In this document: piece after piece, positions 13,157 to 21,280 of the stretch
Layout: the number at the start of each line of letters is the position of its first letter
How positions within the stretch are numbered: position 1 is the stretch's first letter
NCBI GenBank assembly: GCA_000402775.1
Contig: AQSC01000061.1
Coordinates: 78,857-104,376, forward strand
Source: Euryarchaeota archaeon SCGC AAA252-I15
GTDB taxonomy: Archaea; Altiarchaeota; Altiarchaeia; IMC4; SCGC-AAA252-I15
Direction: 5' to 3'
DNA length: 25,520 bases
Program-made: the position numbers and the translations under genes
The notes under the pieces: generated by a model
The model's input: only the letters and a program-made list of their open reading frames with translations
Database searches by the model: none
What the model was told of the DNA's origin: nothing

Positions 13157-14545
13157 CTAATAAAATTTTTCCGAAAAAGATATTGCCGAGTGAATCTCAC
13201 CTATAACGTCGGTGGCAGTAACTGACACCCCAAACTTCTCAAACGCAATGTCTCCTGCAAGACCATTTAGAAACGCTCCCGCACAAGCAGATGAGTAAGA
13301 GTTTTTATTTTGAGCGATTAGTCCCGCAACGAGTCCTGCCAACACGTCTCCTGTTCCTCCAACAGTCATCGCAGGATTTCCTGTTTTATTCAACCGGGTC
13401 GTCTTTCCGTTTGAAATCACATCAACAGCACCCTTAAGCAGTACTACGGTCTCTGTCTTTTTGGCCGCGGCCTTGCAAGCCATTTCCCTGTCTTCCCCGA
13501 TTCCGCCGAAAAGCGACTCGAATTCGTGGGCGTGCGGTGTTAAAACCATATTATTCTTCAAATGCTTTTTATCAACGAGCCGCAGGGCGTCGGCATCCAA
13601 AACAATTTGCGTTTCCACTTTCCCTAAAAGCTCTCTTAGTACGTATTTCGTGTCTGAGTGCGTCCCCAAACCATTTCCAATAACCAGAACATCAAATTTC
13701 CCCTCCAATATTTTTTCCACATCATCTTCGGAAAAATAGTTTTTCGATTTCAGCGGATCAACTATGATGTTTGGGTCATATGGTATTCTTTCAGCAACAA
13801 TCTTCGGGCAGGCGATTGTTACAAGATCTGCTCCGCCTTTAAGGCAAGCTTGCGCGACTATCATGGGAGTCCCAATGTATCTCTTTGACCCGCCAACTAT
13901 GAGCACTCTACCAAAATCTCCTTTATGAGAATCCACATTTCTTCTAGGTATCGCAAGGTATACGTCTCCGGGACCCACATATTTTTCAGCTTCAGGAGGC
14001 ATCCCGATATCAACAATCTTCGACCCTGACACTTTCTCGTTGTGAAGTGCGAGCACAATGTCTGCTTTAACTGAAGTTTCATCGTCCCCGGAAGGCACAT
14101 CCACCGATATTTTACCGCATTCAAGATGGTTTATAAGCTCTATGAGACTTCGAATAGGTTCTCTAACACTCCCCTCAACACCCACTCCCAAGAGAGCGTC
14201 TACTGCCACGTCACAGTTTCCGACTTCTTTTCGTATTATTTCGCATTGGCTTGAATCATAGACTTCAGTAACCTGTAAGTCTAGAGCCTTTATCATGTCA
14301 AAGTTTTCCTGGCACTCCTGGCTACGCCTACCGCTTAACGCATAAACTTTGACTTTTTTCCCTTGCGAGTGTAGTAGTCTGGCTGCTGTGAGTCCATCCC
14401 CCCCGTTGCCTCCTCTCCCGGAAAAAATCACAATGTTCTTAAAGGATTCGCATTCGTCTGCGATTTTTCTCCCGGCGTTTTCCATAAGAAGCAGTGTGGG
14501 CACTCCAAGATACCTTGCGTTTATGTCAAGCACCTTAGACTTCAA
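13157..14545 (-). CDS. nnr: Bifunctional NAD(P)H-hydrate epimerase / ADP-dependent dehydratase
   Basis: Repairs damaged NAD(P)H: the N-terminal domain epimerises the hydrate and the C-terminal kinase-like domain dehydrates it using ADP. The protein has 462 residues. The epimerase half shows Leu-Leu-Met-Glu-Asn-Ala-Gly-Arg (about 18-25), Gly-Arg-Gly-Gly-Asn-Gly-Gly-Asp-Gly (about 43-51) and the catalytic-region Asp-Ala-Leu-Leu-Gly-Val-Gly. The dehydratase half, from about 205, has Gly-Gly-Ser, Leu-Thr-Pro-His-Ala-His-Glu-Phe and the ADP-site Gly-Gly-Thr-Gly-Asp-Val-Leu. A TGA lies two codons before the TTG at 14545, so that TTG is the longest possible start; it leaves a slightly short N-terminus compared with homologues. 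It follows cdc48 in the same orientation. Confidence 0.93.
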   Translation of the reverse strand: MKSKVLDINARYLGVPTLLLMENAGRKIADECESFKNIVIFSGRGGNGGDGLTAARLLHSQGKKVKVYALSGRRSQECQENFDMIKALDLQVTEVYDSSQCEIIRKEVGNCDVAVDALLGVGVEGSVREPIRSLIELINHLECGKISVDVPSGDDETSVKADIVLALHNEKVSGSKIVDIGMPPEAEKYVGPGDVYLAIPRRNVDSHKGDFGRVLIVGGSKRYIGTPMIVAQACLKGGADLVTIACPKIVAERIPYDPNIIVDPLKSKNYFSEDDVEKILEGKFDVLVIGNGLGTHSDTKYVLRELLGKVETQIVLDADALRLVDKKHLKNNMVLTPHAHEFESLFGGIGEDREMACKAAAKKTETVVLLKGAVDVISNGKTTRLNKTGNPAMTVGGTGDVLAGLVAGLIAQNKNSYSSACAGAFLNGLAGDIAFEKFGVSVTATDVIGEIHSAISFSEKFY

Positions 14546-14572
14546 AGCTCATTCACCCCAAAACAATATTAC

Positions 14573-16732
14573 TTAACCGTAGGCTGGACCAGTCTCATCC
14601 TTTTTGAATGCTTTCTCGTAGTATTTCATGCCTTCTTCGGTTATGGACGGTTTTACATCTTCCAAAGCCTTTTTGAAATGATTCATCGAAACTTTTTCCG
14701 CGTCAATGTTCTCGCGGAGAGCGTTTAAGCCTGCTTCCCTGCAAACTCCTTCTATGTCTGCGCCGCTGAAGTTTTCGGTTTTTCTGGCTAGCTCTTCCAA
14801 GTCCACTTCTTTTAGTGGCATGTTTTTTGTGTGTATCTTGAATATTTCCAGTCTCGCTTCTTTATCGGGTGCGGGTACTAGAAGCATCGAGTCGAGTCTT
14901 CCGGGTCTTATGAGTGATGGATCTAGCATGTCGTGGCGGTTCGTTGTTCCCACGACAATGACGTTTTCCAGGCTTTCAATCCCGTCTAGTTCAGTGAGTA
15001 TCTGGTTTACAACGGTCTCTGTGACGTGGCTTCCCGAATACATCCCGCGTCTTGGGGCTATCGCATCCATCTCATCGAAGAGTATTATCGTGGGGGCTGT
15101 CTGCCTTGCCTTCTTAAATATCTCGCGGACTCCCTTTTCGGATTCCCCAACCCACTTGGATAATAGTGCTGGCCCCTTTACCACAATAAAGTTTGCGTCT
15201 GATTCGTTGGCTATTGCCTTGGCCAGAAGGGTTTTCCCGCATCCCGGGGGACCGTAGAACAATACTCCCTTGGGAGGGGTTATCCCCATCCTCTTGAATG
15301 TCTCAGGTTTTTTGAGAGGCCATTCAATCATCTCTCGAAGGTTCTTTTTAACCTCGGAAAGCCCTCCAATATCCTCCCACTTGACGTCTGGAACTTCGAC
15401 AAATACTTCCCGAAGGGCTGAAGGCTCAACAACTCTTAAGGCTTCGCTGAAATCGTCTCTTCGAACATCCAGGTTTTCCAAAACCTCGGCCGGGATCTCG
15501 TCTTTTTCCAAATCAATCAGCGGTAGGATTCTTCTCAAAGAGCTCATCGCAGCTTCTCGGGCGAGTGCTGCAAGGTCTGCGCCTACGAATCCGTAAGTCG
15601 AATTCACTATCTCTGCCAGATCAACGTCTTCTTTTAGCGGCATTCCGCGGGTGTGGATTTGTAGTACTTCTTTCCTCCCGTTTTTGTCTGGAACTCCGAG
15701 CTCAATTTCCCTGTCAAATCTTCCAGGCCGGCGTAGTGCCGGATCTATCGAGTCCTCCCTGTTTGTCGCGGCGATCACAATCACGTTTCCGCGTGCAATC
15801 AACCCGTCCATAAGTGACAGAAGCTGGGCTACGACTCTCCGCTCAACTTCGCCTTTAGTCTCCTCCCTCTTCGGCGCAATAGAGTCGATCTCGTCTATGA
15901 AAATGATTGATGGCGCGCTCTGCTGGGCTTCCTCGAATATTTCCCGAAGCCGTCTTTCCGACTCCCCGTAGAACTTGTCCATTATCTCGGGGCCTGCAAC
16001 AGGTATGAAATGCGCGTTCGTCTCCGAAGCAACCGCTTTCGCAAGAAGTGTTTTCCCGGTTCCCGGGGGCCCGTAGAGCAAAACACCCTTTGGAGGCTGA
16101 ATACCAAGCTTTTCAAACAACTCCGGGTGCTTCATTGGAAGCTCTATCAACTCCCGGACTCTAGCTATCTCGTCTTTTAGCCCTCCAATATCTTCGTACC
16201 TGACTGCCGGGGCCCCGGTCACAACCTTCTGCGGAGTTGATTTTATGTCTATGGTCGTGTACTCGTTCACCTGGACTACGCCTTTCGGTTTCGTCTGGCT
16301 AACCGTAAAAGATATTGATTGTCCTAAAACGGTTATTATGAAGTTGTCTCCCTGGATTAAGGGCCTTCCCATGAGAATCTTTTGTTTAACATAGTTTGAG
16401 AAGTCTCCTCCAAAGCTTATCTCGTGCCTTGTAGGCGCAATTGAAACGGTTTTTGCATCTGTTGCCTCTGCCTTTTTCACTGTTACTTTTTCTCCAAGGC
16501 TTGAAGCAGAATTTTGTCTCAATATTCCGTCCATTCTAATGATGTCAAGTCCCTCGTCTTGAGGGTGGGCCTGCCAAACCTTTGCGACAGTTTTCTTGGA
16601 CCCTTCAATTACGACCACATCTCCAGTAGTAAGTCCCAGTTTTTCTGCTGCATCAGAGCTTATTCTCACGATACCTCTTCCAACGTCATTGTGCATTGCT
16701 TCAGCAACCTTGAGTTTTAGTTCTTTTTCCAT
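14573..16732 (-). CDS. cdc48: Cdc48/VAT-type AAA+ ATPase
   Basis: A hexameric unfoldase with two stacked AAA+ rings that delivers proteins to the 20S proteasome or remodels complexes. The 719 residues comprise an N domain (1 to about 175, double-psi barrel plus a second subdomain), D1 with Walker A at 221-228 and Walker B Phe-Ile-Asp-Glu-Ile-Asp at 278-283, and D2 with Walker A at 494-501 and Walker B Leu-Phe-Asp-Glu-Met-Asp at 551-556. Arginine fingers lie in Arg-Arg-Pro-Gly-Arg (334-338) and Arg-Pro-Gly-Arg (609-612). The last residues, Ala-Tyr-Gly, fit a weak HbYX proteasome-docking motif. A TATA-like TTATAAA (16767-16761) overlaps the end of radB. Substrates cannot be told from sequence. 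Confidence 0.96.
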   Translation of the reverse strand: MEKELKLKVAEAMHNDVGRGIVRISSDAAEKLGLTTGDVVVIEGSKKTVAKVWQAHPQDEGLDIIRMDGILRQNSASSLGEKVTVKKAEATDAKTVSIAPTRHEISFGGDFSNYVKQKILMGRPLIQGDNFIITVLGQSISFTVSQTKPKGVVQVNEYTTIDIKSTPQKVVTGAPAVRYEDIGGLKDEIARVRELIELPMKHPELFEKLGIQPPKGVLLYGPPGTGKTLLAKAVASETNAHFIPVAGPEIMDKFYGESERRLREIFEEAQQSAPSIIFIDEIDSIAPKREETKGEVERRVVAQLLSLMDGLIARGNVIVIAATNREDSIDPALRRPGRFDREIELGVPDKNGRKEVLQIHTRGMPLKEDVDLAEIVNSTYGFVGADLAALAREAAMSSLRRILPLIDLEKDEIPAEVLENLDVRRDDFSEALRVVEPSALREVFVEVPDVKWEDIGGLSEVKKNLREMIEWPLKKPETFKRMGITPPKGVLFYGPPGCGKTLLAKAIANESDANFIVVKGPALLSKWVGESEKGVREIFKKARQTAPTIILFDEMDAIAPRRGMYSGSHVTETVVNQILTELDGIESLENVIVVGTTNRHDMLDPSLIRPGRLDSMLLVPAPDKEARLEIFKIHTKNMPLKEVDLEELARKTENFSGADIEGVCREAGLNALRENIDAEKVSMNHFKKALEDVKPSITEEGMKYYEKAFKKDETGPAYG

Positions 16733-16761
16733 TTTTCTTGTAGGGATTTTACATTAAGCCT

Positions 16762-17433
16762 TTATAATTGTTGTTTGTTTAAGTATTTTACCGCTTCTAT
16801 CCCCCCGTCTGTTATCCTGTATTCAATCCTTTCCCCTTCAGCCTTATTTAAGTGTTTTCGAAGTATCATGAATCTCTCCCCGCTTTCACAAACCCCGGAC
16901 TCAACCATTATCTTGCTCCAGTAGTGGTTTATCCCCCCTCCAACCGGAATGATTCTCCCAGAGTCTATGTCGGTGTAGACTTGATTTAACATGATGACGG
17001 GGATGTCCCATTTTCTTGCGATTCTAAGAAGCTTTGCCAGCATTCTACCGAATTCTTTAATATCTCTTTCCTCTTCAAGACGGTATAAGAGGGCGATGCT
17101 GTCTATTACGACCAGTGATATTCCCCCAGAAGCCACGATGTCTGACGTCTTGTCGAGTGCCACCTTCTGGTCCTGAAAAGAGGTGGGCTTTATCAACAGC
17201 ATGTTTTGAAGTACGTTTTCAGTTTCCTCCCCGCAAATCTGTTTTAACCGCTCAGTTGAAAACCCCCCTTCAGAGTCAATGTAGACTACTTTCCCTGTTT
17301 TTACGGCTGAAACGCAACTCATTATGGCGAAATTCGTCTTTCCCGAAGATGGTGGCCCGAAAATGTGCGTTAACACTCCCGGAGTAAGCCCTCCCCCTAA
17401 AAGGCTGTCAAACGCAGGGTTTATGGAAATCAT
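16762..17433 (-). CDS. radB: RadB, RadA/RecA paralogue
   Basis: RecA-superfamily protein found in euryarchaea and relatives, thought to assist RadA in homologous recombination. It has 223 residues and only the ATPase core, with no N-terminal helix-hairpin-helix domain, as expected of RadB. Walker A is Gly-Pro-Pro-Ser-Ser-Gly-Lys-Thr (26-33) and Walker B Ser-Leu-Val-Val-Ile-Asp-Ser (about 104-110), with Met-Leu-Asn-Gln-Val-Tyr-Thr later, matching the RecA-type sensor loop. The C-terminal Ile-Glu-Tyr-Arg-Ile-Thr-Asp-Gly-Gly-Ile-Glu is typical. Its ATG overlaps the PanD stop as ATGA, so it is the last gene of the fumarase operon; there is no functional reason in the sequence for that link. Confidence 0.93.
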   Translation of the reverse strand: MISINPAFDSLLGGGLTPGVLTHIFGPPSSGKTNFAIMSCVSAVKTGKVVYIDSEGGFSTERLKQICGEETENVLQNMLLIKPTSFQDQKVALDKTSDIVASGGISLVVIDSIALLYRLEEERDIKEFGRMLAKLLRIARKWDIPVIMLNQVYTDIDSGRIIPVGGGINHYWSKIMVESGVCESGERFMILRKHLNKAEGERIEYRITDGGIEAVKYLNKQQL

Positions 17434-17777
17434 TTAATCTTGTTTTTCCCGTCAACATAAATAATCTTTGGTTTATGCCCTTCGACTTCATCATCATTCA
17501 TCAAACCGAAACACAAGATTATGAGCTTGTCTCCAACCTCAACCAGTTTTGCGGCAGCCCCGTTTACGCACACGACCCCCGAATCCCGCTTTCCAGCTAT
17601 TGCGTACGTCGTAAACCGCGCTCCATTTCCCATGTCACCCACTAAAACTTTCTCATACTGATTTATCCCGGATTCGTCAAGAAGTCTCTCGTCTATCGTA
17701 ATGCTTCCAGTGTAGTCAACGTTTGCCTCAGTAACCTTGGCGCCGTGAATTTTAGCGCGAAGAATCTCTCTCAACAT
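17430..17777 (-). CDS. panD: Aspartate 1-decarboxylase PanD (pyruvoyl enzyme)
   Basis: Makes beta-alanine from aspartate for pantothenate and coenzyme A. It is synthesised as a proenzyme that cleaves itself between Gly24 and Ser25; the new N-terminal serine becomes the pyruvoyl group. Starting at the ATG at 17777, the cleavage site falls exactly at Tyr22-Thr23-Gly24-Ser25, with Lys9, Asn-Gly-Ala-Arg (about 51-54) and Asn-Gly-Ala-Ala-Ala (about 72-76) also in place; length is 115. A GTG at 17786, overlapping the mdh stop as GTGA, is an alternative start. Most archaea with known pathways use a PLP-dependent decarboxylase instead, so this bacterial-type enzyme may have been acquired by transfer. 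It follows mdh, whose product oxaloacetate leads to aspartate. Confidence 0.93.
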   Translation of the reverse strand: MLREILRAKIHGAKVTEANVDYTGSITIDERLLDESGINQYEKVLVGDMGNGARFTTYAIAGKRDSGVVCVNGAAAKLVEVGDKLIILCFGLMNDDEVEGHKPKIIYVDGKNKIK

Positions 17778-17782
17778 CCTTG

Positions 17783-18691
17783 TCACAACCCCGTCATCTC
17801 ACAGGCTTCCTTTAAAATCTTTACAGACTCCTCAAATAAAAACTGTTCTTTTTCGTTAAATTGTATTTGAATTGGATTGGCCCCGCGCCTTCCGACTTTG
17901 GCAAGAGTGCTAACGTATATCCTATGTTCACTGTTGTATGTTGAAACCGGCATAATCTCCCCTTTATCCCCGGAAACAGCCTCAACAACACTTCCAACAG
18001 CCACGGCCGGGGCATAGTATGTCGCGCCTTTAAGCTGAATTACTTCGGCAGCGGTCGCTCTAACCTGAACAGCAATTTCTATGAACTCTTCCTTGGTCAT
18101 TTTACCCGACTCTTCGACTGATTCCCCAGAAATCTTTGATTGACTGTATGCGGCAAACATAGAGTCTCCGTGCTCGCCAGCCATTAAAGCCGACACTTCC
18201 AAAGGATTTACGGAAAGCTTGTTTGCGATGGTCGATCTCAACCTTAATGAATCTAAGACAGTTCCCAACCCAAAAACTTTTTGGTAGTCAAAACCCGATT
18301 TTTTCTGGGCGACATAAGTCATAACGTCCACGGGATTTGAGACTACAAGCAAGATAGAGTCGTCCACGTGTTCCATTAAATCATCTATAATCTCTCCCAT
18401 AATCGCGGTGTTTTTCTTGAGAAGGTCGAGTCGATTATCCCCCGGCCTTCTTGGTATTCCCGCCGTAATGACTACTATATCTGAACCTTGTGCATCTGCG
18501 AAATCGGAAGAACCGCTCACAACGACACTTTTTCCGAAGTGCGAGCTTGCGTGCATAAGATCCAATGCTTCTCCGCGCGCCCTGTCTTCGGCTACATCAA
18601 TAAATGCGAGCTCGTCAACGGTTTTGCCCGCCAGCAAGTAAAACCCCGTGGTTGATCCGACTTGTCCTGCTCCAATAATCGTGGCCTTCAT
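17783..18691 (-). CDS. mdh: Malate dehydrogenase (LDH-like fold)
   Basis: Oxidises malate to oxaloacetate with NAD(P). The 302-residue protein starts with the Rossmann loop Gly-Ala-Gly-Gln-Val-Gly (7-12); Asp32 at the end of the second strand favours NAD. The specificity loop reads Gly-Ile-Pro-Arg-Arg-Pro-Gly-Asp-Asn-Arg (78-87): Arg at position 82, equivalent to residue 102 of lactate dehydrogenase, selects the dicarboxylic acid, so malate rather than lactate. Catalytic Asp147, Arg150 and His174 are present. It lies 12 nt after the fumarase beta gene, so malate formed by fumarase is used by the next enzyme encoded. The stop overlaps a possible GTG start of panD. Confidence 0.95.
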   Translation of the reverse strand: MKATIIGAGQVGSTTGFYLLAGKTVDELAFIDVAEDRARGEALDLMHASSHFGKSVVVSGSSDFADAQGSDIVVITAGIPRRPGDNRLDLLKKNTAIMGEIIDDLMEHVDDSILLVVSNPVDVMTYVAQKKSGFDYQKVFGLGTVLDSLRLRSTIANKLSVNPLEVSALMAGEHGDSMFAAYSQSKISGESVEESGKMTKEEFIEIAVQVRATAAEVIQLKGATYYAPAVAVGSVVEAVSGDKGEIMPVSTYNSEHRIYVSTLAKVGRRGANPIQIQFNEKEQFLFEESVKILKEACEMTGL

Positions 18692-18703
18692 CTTTCCTAA
18701 CTA

Positions 18704-19252
18704 TTACCTTCCCCTTTTATAAAGGTTTCCGCCATGAGAGTCAATTGCCACTATTAGAGGTCCGAAGTCGCCTACTTGTAGTTGCCATACTGCTTCTGGT
18801 GCGGACAGATCCAGCCAATACACCCCTAAAACCTTTTTAATCTTGTCGGCTGCGAGAGCACCCGCACCTCCAGTGTATGCGAGGTAGACGCAGCCAAAAT
18901 CTTCCATGGCCTTGACCACTTCATCACTCATACCTCCTTTGCCTATTATTGCACGTACTTTATATTCCTCGATTACTCTCGGAGTGAAATCATTCATTCT
19001 CGCGCTCGTTGTGGGGCCGGCTGAGAGTATATTCCATGAGTCATCCGGATTTTTCCTGGTCAAAGGGCCTGTATGATAAATTACTCCCCCATCGAGGGTA
19101 AACGGTAGTTGTTCTCCAACATTTGCGTACTCAATGATCCTCTTGTGTGCTTTGTCGCGGGCTGTTACGATCTCCCCTGAAAGATATATGGTGTCTCCGA
19201 CATCAAGATCTTCCAAATCCTCTTTTTTTATTGGTGTTGTAATCTTTTTCAT
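18704..19252 (-). CDS. Class I fumarate hydratase, beta (C-terminal) subunit
   Basis: Smaller subunit of the two-part iron-sulfur fumarase/tartrate dehydratase family, catalysing fumarate to malate together with the alpha subunit. The 182 residues match the family's C-terminal domain: Asp-Val-Gly-Asp (about 17-20), Ala-Arg-Asp-Lys-Ala-His-Lys (31-37), Gly-Pro-Thr-Thr-Ser-Ala-Arg-Met (about 79-86), Gly-Lys-Gly-Gly-Met (about 104-108) and the closing Glu-Ala-Val-Trp region. The Ser-Ala-Arg-Met and Gly-Lys-Gly-Gly blocks are substrate-binding. Its ATG overlaps the alpha stop as ATGA, ensuring balanced synthesis. Tartrate dehydratase is the main alternative; adjacency to mdh favours fumarase. Confidence 0.93.
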   Translation of the reverse strand: MKKITTPIKKEDLEDLDVGDTIYLSGEIVTARDKAHKRIIEYANVGEQLPFTLDGGVIYHTGPLTRKNPDDSWNILSAGPTTSARMNDFTPRVIEEYKVRAIIGKGGMSDEVVKAMEDFGCVYLAYTGGAGALAADKIKKVLGVYWLDLSAPEAVWQLQVGDFGPLIVAIDSHGGNLYKRGR

Positions 19253-20115
19253 AGATACTCTACTTTATCTTCTAAAATCCGTGCTGTGGCTCTCCGTGCA
19301 GCCCAACACTGCATATTCACCGCGACTGGCAAACCATTAGTATTGCATGGAGCGGTCTCAATATTCACTGCGAGCGAAGTTGTTTTACCGCCTAATGCCA
19401 TAGGCCCGATACCCAACTTATTTATTTTCTCAAGAAGTCCCATCTCAATCTGTGCAATCTCATCCTCCCCATTTCTCTCGGTTATCGGCCTTAAAAGCGC
19501 TTTTTTCGAAAGCTTCATCGCAACATCAGAGGTTCCTCCAATCCCAACTCCCACGATCGTCGGGGGACAAGGCTTCCCACCCGCGTCAGAAACCGTCTTT
19601 AACACAAACTCTTTCACACCATCAATCCCCTGAGAGGGCGTTAGCATGGCGAGCGCGCTCATGTTCTCGCTTCCACCGCCTTTTGGAAAAACCGTTATTT
19701 CCAAATAGTCTTTGTCTGGCAGTATCTCAAGATTTATGAATTTAGAGTAATCGGAAATCTTATCTGTGATATTTTCTCTTGTGAGTGGGTCAACCATGTG
19801 TTTTCGAAGTGGGACTTCATCAGTCGCCTTTATTATGCCTTCACTTACAGACGCAACTAACTTATTCAAGTCTACTTCCGCAATTCCCCCAACCCCTAAA
19901 TACACTAGTGGCGTTCCAGTATCCTGGCACAATGGTATTCTCCCACCCCCAGCTACCTTCACATTCTCTAAGATGGTTGCGATTTGCACTCTCGCAACAC
20001 CCTCTTCCACCGTTAAGGCATCCTCAAGCGCGTTTTTCACATCTTCCGGAATGCTTGTTTCAGCTCGTTTGAAAAGTTCTGAAACAACTTCCACTATCAT
20101 GTTTCCGCCACTCAT
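19249..20115 (-). CDS. Class I fumarate hydratase, alpha (N-terminal) subunit
   Basis: Larger, iron-sulfur-binding subunit of the heteromeric class I fumarase. The 288 residues include three widely spaced cysteines that hold a [4Fe-4S] cluster: Cys63 in Pro-Leu-Cys-Gln-Asp-Thr-Gly, Cys183 in Lys-Pro-Cys-Pro-Pro-Thr, and Cys257 in Thr-Ala-Pro-Cys-Asn-Thr-Asn. The segment Val-Gly-Ile-Gly-Gly-Thr follows the second, as in the family. The fourth iron is left free to activate fumarate, so the enzyme should be oxygen-sensitive. I take the ATG at 20115, about 26 nt from AATTAATT on the minus strand; an in-frame ATG at 20100 is the alternative. It heads an operon with fumarase beta, mdh, panD and radB. 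Confidence 0.94.
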   Translation of the reverse strand: MSGGNMIVEVVSELFKRAETSIPEDVKNALEDALTVEEGVARVQIATILENVKVAGGGRIPLCQDTGTPLVYLGVGGIAEVDLNKLVASVSEGIIKATDEVPLRKHMVDPLTRENITDKISDYSKFINLEILPDKDYLEITVFPKGGGSENMSALAMLTPSQGIDGVKEFVLKTVSDAGGKPCPPTIVGVGIGGTSDVAMKLSKKALLRPITERNGEDEIAQIEMGLLEKINKLGIGPMALGGKTTSLAVNIETAPCNTNGLPVAVNMQCWAARRATARILEDKVEYL

Positions 20116-20119
20116 GCTA

Positions 20120-20144
20120 TTATATTCAAGTCATTCAATTAATT
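20120..20144. promoter_or_regulatory. Divergent promoter region for the fumarase operon and aroC
   Basis: In the 37-bp gap, AATTAATT (20137-20144) is about 26 nt from the fumarase alpha ATG on the minus strand, and TTATATT (20120-20126) is about 30 nt from the aroC ATG on the plus strand. The two elements are crossed, each lying nearer the gene it does not serve. Confidence 0.45.
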
Positions 20145-20152
20145 AACTGTTT

Positions 20153-21256
20153 ATGGCAAGCACTTTTGGGAAGGCTTTTAAGGTTTCTACTTGGGGTGAA
20201 TCCCATGGGAAGGCGGTTGGATGCGTCGTGGACGGGTGCCCTTCAAACTTAGAATTGACTGTCGACGATATCCAGCGTGAATTAGACCGCCGCAGGCCAG
20301 GCCAAAACAGCGTCTCAACCGACCGGTTGGAAGCGGATGCGGTGGATGTTCTTTCAGGACTATTTGAAGGCAAGACTTTAGGCACTCCAATTTCAATGGT
20401 CGTGTTGAATCAGGACGCTGATTCCAGCAAATACGAGGCCATAAAAAACACTCCCCGCCCGGGACACGCCGACTTTACCTGGCGTGCAAAGTTCGGGCAC
20501 GTAGACTTCCGCGGAGGAGGAAGATCAAGTGCAAGGGAGACTGTCGGGCGCGTTGCAGCAGGAGCAATTGCAAAAAAGCTCCTCAATGTATTCGGGATTC
20601 AAACAATCGGTTTCGCCCGCTCGATAGCGGGTATCGACTCTGCAGAGGAATTCGACGTATCACTTAAGGGTTTCGCAGACCTCGTGGATTCAAATCCCGT
20701 AAGATGCCCTGACCCCGAGATCGCGAAAGAGATGGAGGATGCAATACTTGCTGCGAAAGCCCGGGGAGACTCTGTTGGAGGGGTGATTGAGGCAGTATCT
20801 TTAGGGGTTCCTCTTGGATTGGGCGAGCCCGTCTTCGACAAGCTTAACGCAGATCTAGCGAAAGCTCTTATGAGCATTCCCGCCGTAAAGGGTGTTGAAG
20901 TTGGGTGGGGATTTAAGCTTTCAAGCCTTCGGGGTAGTGAAGCTAATGATGAGTTTACTTTTCAAAAGGATGAAGTCAAGCTTTTGACCAACCGGTGTGG
21001 GGGTATTTTGGGTGGGATTTCAACTGGTATGCCCATTGTAGTTCGCGTAGCGGTCAAGCCGACCGCATCAATCTCTAAAAAGCAGAAGACTGTTGACCTT
21101 GAAAAGCAGATTGACGCAAACATTAGCGTTTCAGGCCGCCATGACCCCTGTATTGTGCCAAGGGCGGTTCCTGTAGTCGAAGCTATGATAAACCTTGTTC
21201 TGGCAGACCACGGAAGAAGATCTGGCTTAATCCCTGCGAAAATAAAATGGGGGTGA
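20153..21256 (+). CDS. aroC: Chorismate synthase
   Basis: Last enzyme of the shikimate pathway: removes phosphate from 5-enolpyruvylshikimate 3-phosphate to give chorismate, using reduced FMN. The 367-residue protein has all signatures: Gly-Glu-Ser-His-Gly (16-20) with a catalytic histidine, the Arg-Arg-Arg-Pro-Gly-Gln block near residue 48, Arg-Pro-Gly-His-Ala-Asp (about 102-107), Phe-Arg-Gly-Gly-Gly-Arg-Ser-Ser-Ala-Arg-Glu-Thr (about 121-132), and Gly-Arg-His-Asp-Pro-Cys near the end. It stands alone between the fumarase operon and glnA; other aromatic-pathway genes are not in the window. A hairpin at its stop probably ends transcription. Confidence 0.97.
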   Translation: MASTFGKAFKVSTWGESHGKAVGCVVDGCPSNLELTVDDIQRELDRRRPGQNSVSTDRLEADAVDVLSGLFEGKTLGTPISMVVLNQDADSSKYEAIKNTPRPGHADFTWRAKFGHVDFRGGGRSSARETVGRVAAGAIAKKLLNVFGIQTIGFARSIAGIDSAEEFDVSLKGFADLVDSNPVRCPDPEIAKEMEDAILAAKARGDSVGGVIEAVSLGVPLGLGEPVFDKLNADLAKALMSIPAVKGVEVGWGFKLSSLRGSEANDEFTFQKDEVKLLTNRCGGILGGISTGMPIVVRVAVKPTASISKKQKTVDLEKQIDANISVSGRHDPCIVPRAVPVVEAMINLVLADHGRRSGLIPAKIKWG

Positions 21257-21274
21257 GGGATTGTTTATCCCTCA
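21254..21274. terminator. Hairpin between convergent aroC and glnA
   Basis: TGAGGGAT, loop TGTTT, ATCCCTCA: eight perfect pairs, beginning at the aroC stop codon and ending 7 nt before the glnA stop. Being symmetric it can act for both genes. No long T run follows on the plus strand, so its strength as a terminator is uncertain. Confidence 0.5.
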
Positions 21275-21280
21275 ATTTCC

